Origin: an uncultured Chryseolinea sp.
GTDB taxonomy: Bacteria > Bacteroidota > Bacteroidia > Cytophagales > Cyclobacteriaceae
DNA length: 7,352 nt
NCBI GenBank assembly: GCA_946478915.1
Contig: CAMLER010000243.1
Location: 1-7,352, forward strand
Direction: 5' to 3'
Shown here: piece after piece, positions 5,763 to 7,352 of the stretch
Layout: each line of letters starts with the position of its first letter
How positions within the stretch are numbered: the first letter of the stretch is position 1
Translations under genes and position numbers: made by a program
Notes under the pieces: model-generated
Databases searched by the model: none
Seen by the model: only the letters and a program-made list of their open reading frames with translations
What the model was told of the DNA's origin: nothing

Positions 5763-5797
5763 GACAAAGTAGGACTAATCATAGTCAGTTTTTTGTC
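5763..5797. terminator. Two-tier palindrome, possible weak terminator
   Basis: The outer arms GACAAA/TTTGTC (5763-5768 with 5792-5797) enclose an internal loop and inner arms GACTA/TAGTC (5773-5777 with 5782-5786) around ATCA. Six T (5789-5794) follow the inner stem on the plus strand, so a plus-strand transcript could end here. The inner stem is only 5 bp and no plus-strand gene precedes it. It sits about 50 bp after the stop of the minus-strand ATPase gene, so it might instead be a 3'-end structure of that mRNA. Orientation is undecided. Confidence 0.35.
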
Positions 5798-5847
5798 CCA
5801 TATGCGACCCTGAAAACTTCTTGCCAACCAATATTTCTGAAAAAGAA

Positions 5848-7352
5848 TCAAAAGAAACCTCGGTTTTTACTGCTCCGTCGGGGCGTCTTGCCGAATAGTA
5901 CACCAAATACACCACGAACTAACTCCCGCCCTACCTGCCGGGCAACTGGCGATGACAATACCTGATCAAATGTAGATTTTTCCTCCCGTTTGGAAGCTGG
6001 TTTGGTCGCCTGCGTGGCCTCCTCCTGCTGTTCAGTCATCCTGCGTTCGAGCAACTCGAAGGCACTTTGGGGATTTACAGCTTCTTTGTATTTGCGATAC
6101 AAGTCAGATGCCTCCATCGTTCTATTGTACTCATCACTACTCATAGGGCCCATCACCGATGCCGGCGGTCTCAAATGCGTCACAACTGTTTCAGTAGGTA
6201 TTCCTTTTTCATTTAAAACCGTTATGAAAGCCTGTCCCGTCCCGAGTTGCGTGAATTGTTTTTCCATCTCATAAAAATCAGATGAAGGAAAAGTCTTTAC
6301 GGTCTCGCGCAACGCCTTAACATCATTTGGTGTAAAAGCACGGATCACATGGTGTACTCTGTTGCCCAGTTGTGCCAGCACAACGGCTGGTATATCCTGG
6401 GTCAATTGCGTACAAAAGAAAACTCCGACACCTTTTGACCGGATAAGTCTGATCACCTGATCAATTTGATCCAGGAAAGCTTTGGGGGCGTCCTTGAATA
6501 ACAAGTGCGCCTCGTCCAGAAAAAAGACCAGCTTTGGTTTATCAAGGTCGCCCGCCTCAGGCAAACGCTGGTAAAGTTCTGCGAGAAGAGCCAGCATAAA
6601 GGTGGAAAAGATAGCTGGCTGATTCTGAATATCCGCAACGTTTAGGATACTGATCACACCGCGTCCGTCGACTCGGTCAAACAGATCATTGATATCAAAT
6701 GAGGTCTCACCGAATATCTGGTTTACCCCTTGTTGCTCCAGCGACACAATTTTTCTTAGAATAGTGGAAGCGCTTGCAGGAGAAATTTTACCGTAATCCT
6801 CCTTTATTTCTCTCGCGCCTGGCCCTTCCGTTAGGTAGTTTAAAACTTTCTTCAGATCATCAAAATCCACGATGCCAAGTTTCTTGTCGTCAGAATATTT
6901 GAACAGGATGTTTAATACACCCGTCTGCGTATCATTTAATTCGAGAATCTTGCTAAGTAGTGCTGGACCGAATTCCGTAACAGTTGCCCTCATTTGGGCA
7001 CCCAGCTTTCCGCTGAGTGAATACAATTCAACAGGAAAAGCGCTAGGTATGAAAGGAACACCAATAGCTTGAGCCCGTTCGTTAATTTTGTCATTTGCCA
7101 CCCCCTCCTTCGCCATACCGGAAAGATCGCCTTTCATGTCTGGCATGAATACTGGTACACCAGCCGCTGAAAGCTCTTCTGCAATCAACTGCAATGTTCT
7201 TGTCTTTCCAGATCCGGTAGCGCCCGTCACCAGCCCATGCCGGTTCATCATCCTCAACGGGAGACTTACTTTCGCATCCGCCAATATTTCTCCATTATAT
7301 ACTCCTGCGCCCAGGTGGATAGAGGGGAGTGACGTAGTATAAGACTTGTTAA
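5848..7352 (-). CDS. HerA-like P-loop ATPase, DUF853/YjgR family (5' end outside window)
   Basis: A HerA/FtsK-superfamily ATPase; the family is annotated as helicase HerA-like and includes E. coli YjgR, whose physiological role is not settled. About 500 residues are visible. The frame stays open to the window edge: upstream of the TTG at 7284 it still encodes the family-like stretch PSIHLGAGVYNGEILADAKV. The gene is therefore 5'-partial, and that TTG is not the start. Walker A GATGSGKT lies at 7224-7201 after the conserved NRHGLVTG. PVFMPDMKGDLSGMA follows, as expected for this family. Walker B FFLDEAH has its DEAH at 6516-6505, then a segment IRSKGVGVFFCTQ with the conserved polar Gln. The C-terminus has a charged Glu/Gln/Lys-rich linker and the family's closing block (RQVGRELVRGVFGVLFG, basic tail). 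No membrane segment is seen, so a cytoplasmic hexameric ATPase is likely. No partner nuclease gene such as NurA is seen in the window. Confidence 0.92.
   Translation of the reverse strand, partial: NKSYTTSLPSIHLGAGVYNGEILADAKVSLPLRMMNRHGLVTGATGSGKTRTLQLIAEELSAAGVPVFMPDMKGDLSGMAKEGVANDKINERAQAIGVPFIPSAFPVELYSLSGKLGAQMRATVTEFGPALLSKILELNDTQTGVLNILFKYSDDKKLGIVDFDDLKKVLNYLTEGPGAREIKEDYGKISPASASTILRKIVSLEQQGVNQIFGETSFDINDLFDRVDGRGVISILNVADIQNQPAIFSTFMLALLAELYQRLPEAGDLDKPKLVFFLDEAHLLFKDAPKAFLDQIDQVIRLIRSKGVGVFFCTQLTQDIPAVVLAQLGNRVHHVIRAFTPNDVKALRETVKTFPSSDFYEMEKQFTQLGTGQAFITVLNEKGIPTETVVTHLRPPASVMGPMSSDEYNRTMEASDLYRKYKEAVNPQSAFELLERRMTEQQEEATQATKPASKREEKSTFDQVLSSPVARQVGRELVRGVFGVLFGKTPRRSSKNRGFF

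Larger units (their letters stand above)
5377..5847. other. Gene-free stretch upstream of the 7TM gene
   Basis: About 470 bp lie between two minus-strand genes, and I find no convincing gene on either strand. A 62-codon plus-strand frame at 5454-5642 has no recognisable domain or start signal. The stretch holds an 11-bp near-perfect direct duplication (5548-5569), short period-7 runs (5683-5696 and 5723-5743) and a two-tier palindrome (5763-5797). A weak minus-strand promoter candidate for the 7TM gene is TTGACA at 5510-5505 with TATCTT at 5484-5479. The 20-nt spacer and poor -7 match make it speculative. Confidence 0.45.

Noticed and set aside
7282..7284. TTG as the start codon of the HerA-like ATPase
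   Set aside because: The same frame continues without a stop to the window edge and encodes sequence typical of the family, so the true start is outside the window.
4117..7352. A defence island built from the HerA-like ATPase and the 7TM protein
   Set aside because: The ATPase belongs to the widespread DUF853/YjgR family. No nuclease, SIR2 or other partner lies beside it, and the two genes are 470 bp apart without sign of coupling.

Overview
The window looks like a chromosomal segment of a member of the Bacteroidota, probably near the Cytophagales. Three things support this. The tmRNA tag peptide is GESNYAMAA. The DnaX N-terminus (MENFVVSARKYRP) has a sequence I associate with this phylum. 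The tmRNA promoter has a TAnnTTTG -7 box, and no gene has a convincing Shine-Dalgarno sequence. This is an inference from sequence character; no database search was run.

Layout, left to right. Positions 1-158 hold two Rho-independent terminators reading leftward. Positions 163-586 (minus) hold ssrA, the tmRNA, with a TAnnTTTG promoter about 60 bp upstream of the mature 5' end. At 760-1977 (plus) is a complete CPA1/NhaP-type cation:proton antiporter. A gene-free stretch (1978-2318) leads to dnaX, the clamp-loader gamma/tau ATPase (plus). dnaX is split: the zero frame ends at 3431, just after a run of ten A, while the conserved C-terminal part continues in the -1 frame to 4045. After a heptanucleotide tandem array comes a convergent gene (4117-5376, minus) for a secreted-domain plus 7TM receptor-like protein of the 7TMR-DISM type with no output domain. 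A second gene-free stretch (5377-5847) separates it from a HerA/FtsK-like P-loop ATPase of the DUF853/YjgR family (5848 to the right edge, minus). That gene runs off the window at its 5' end.

The genes do not form an obvious operon or pathway. They are single housekeeping or membrane genes separated by long intergenic gaps. No phage, IS element, CRISPR array or defence cassette is visible. The most interesting points are the reversed gamma/tau arrangement of dnaX around the A10 tract, the missing zinc module in the same protein, the period-7 arrays of unrelated unit sequence in most of the intergenic gaps, and the orphan 7TM receptor.
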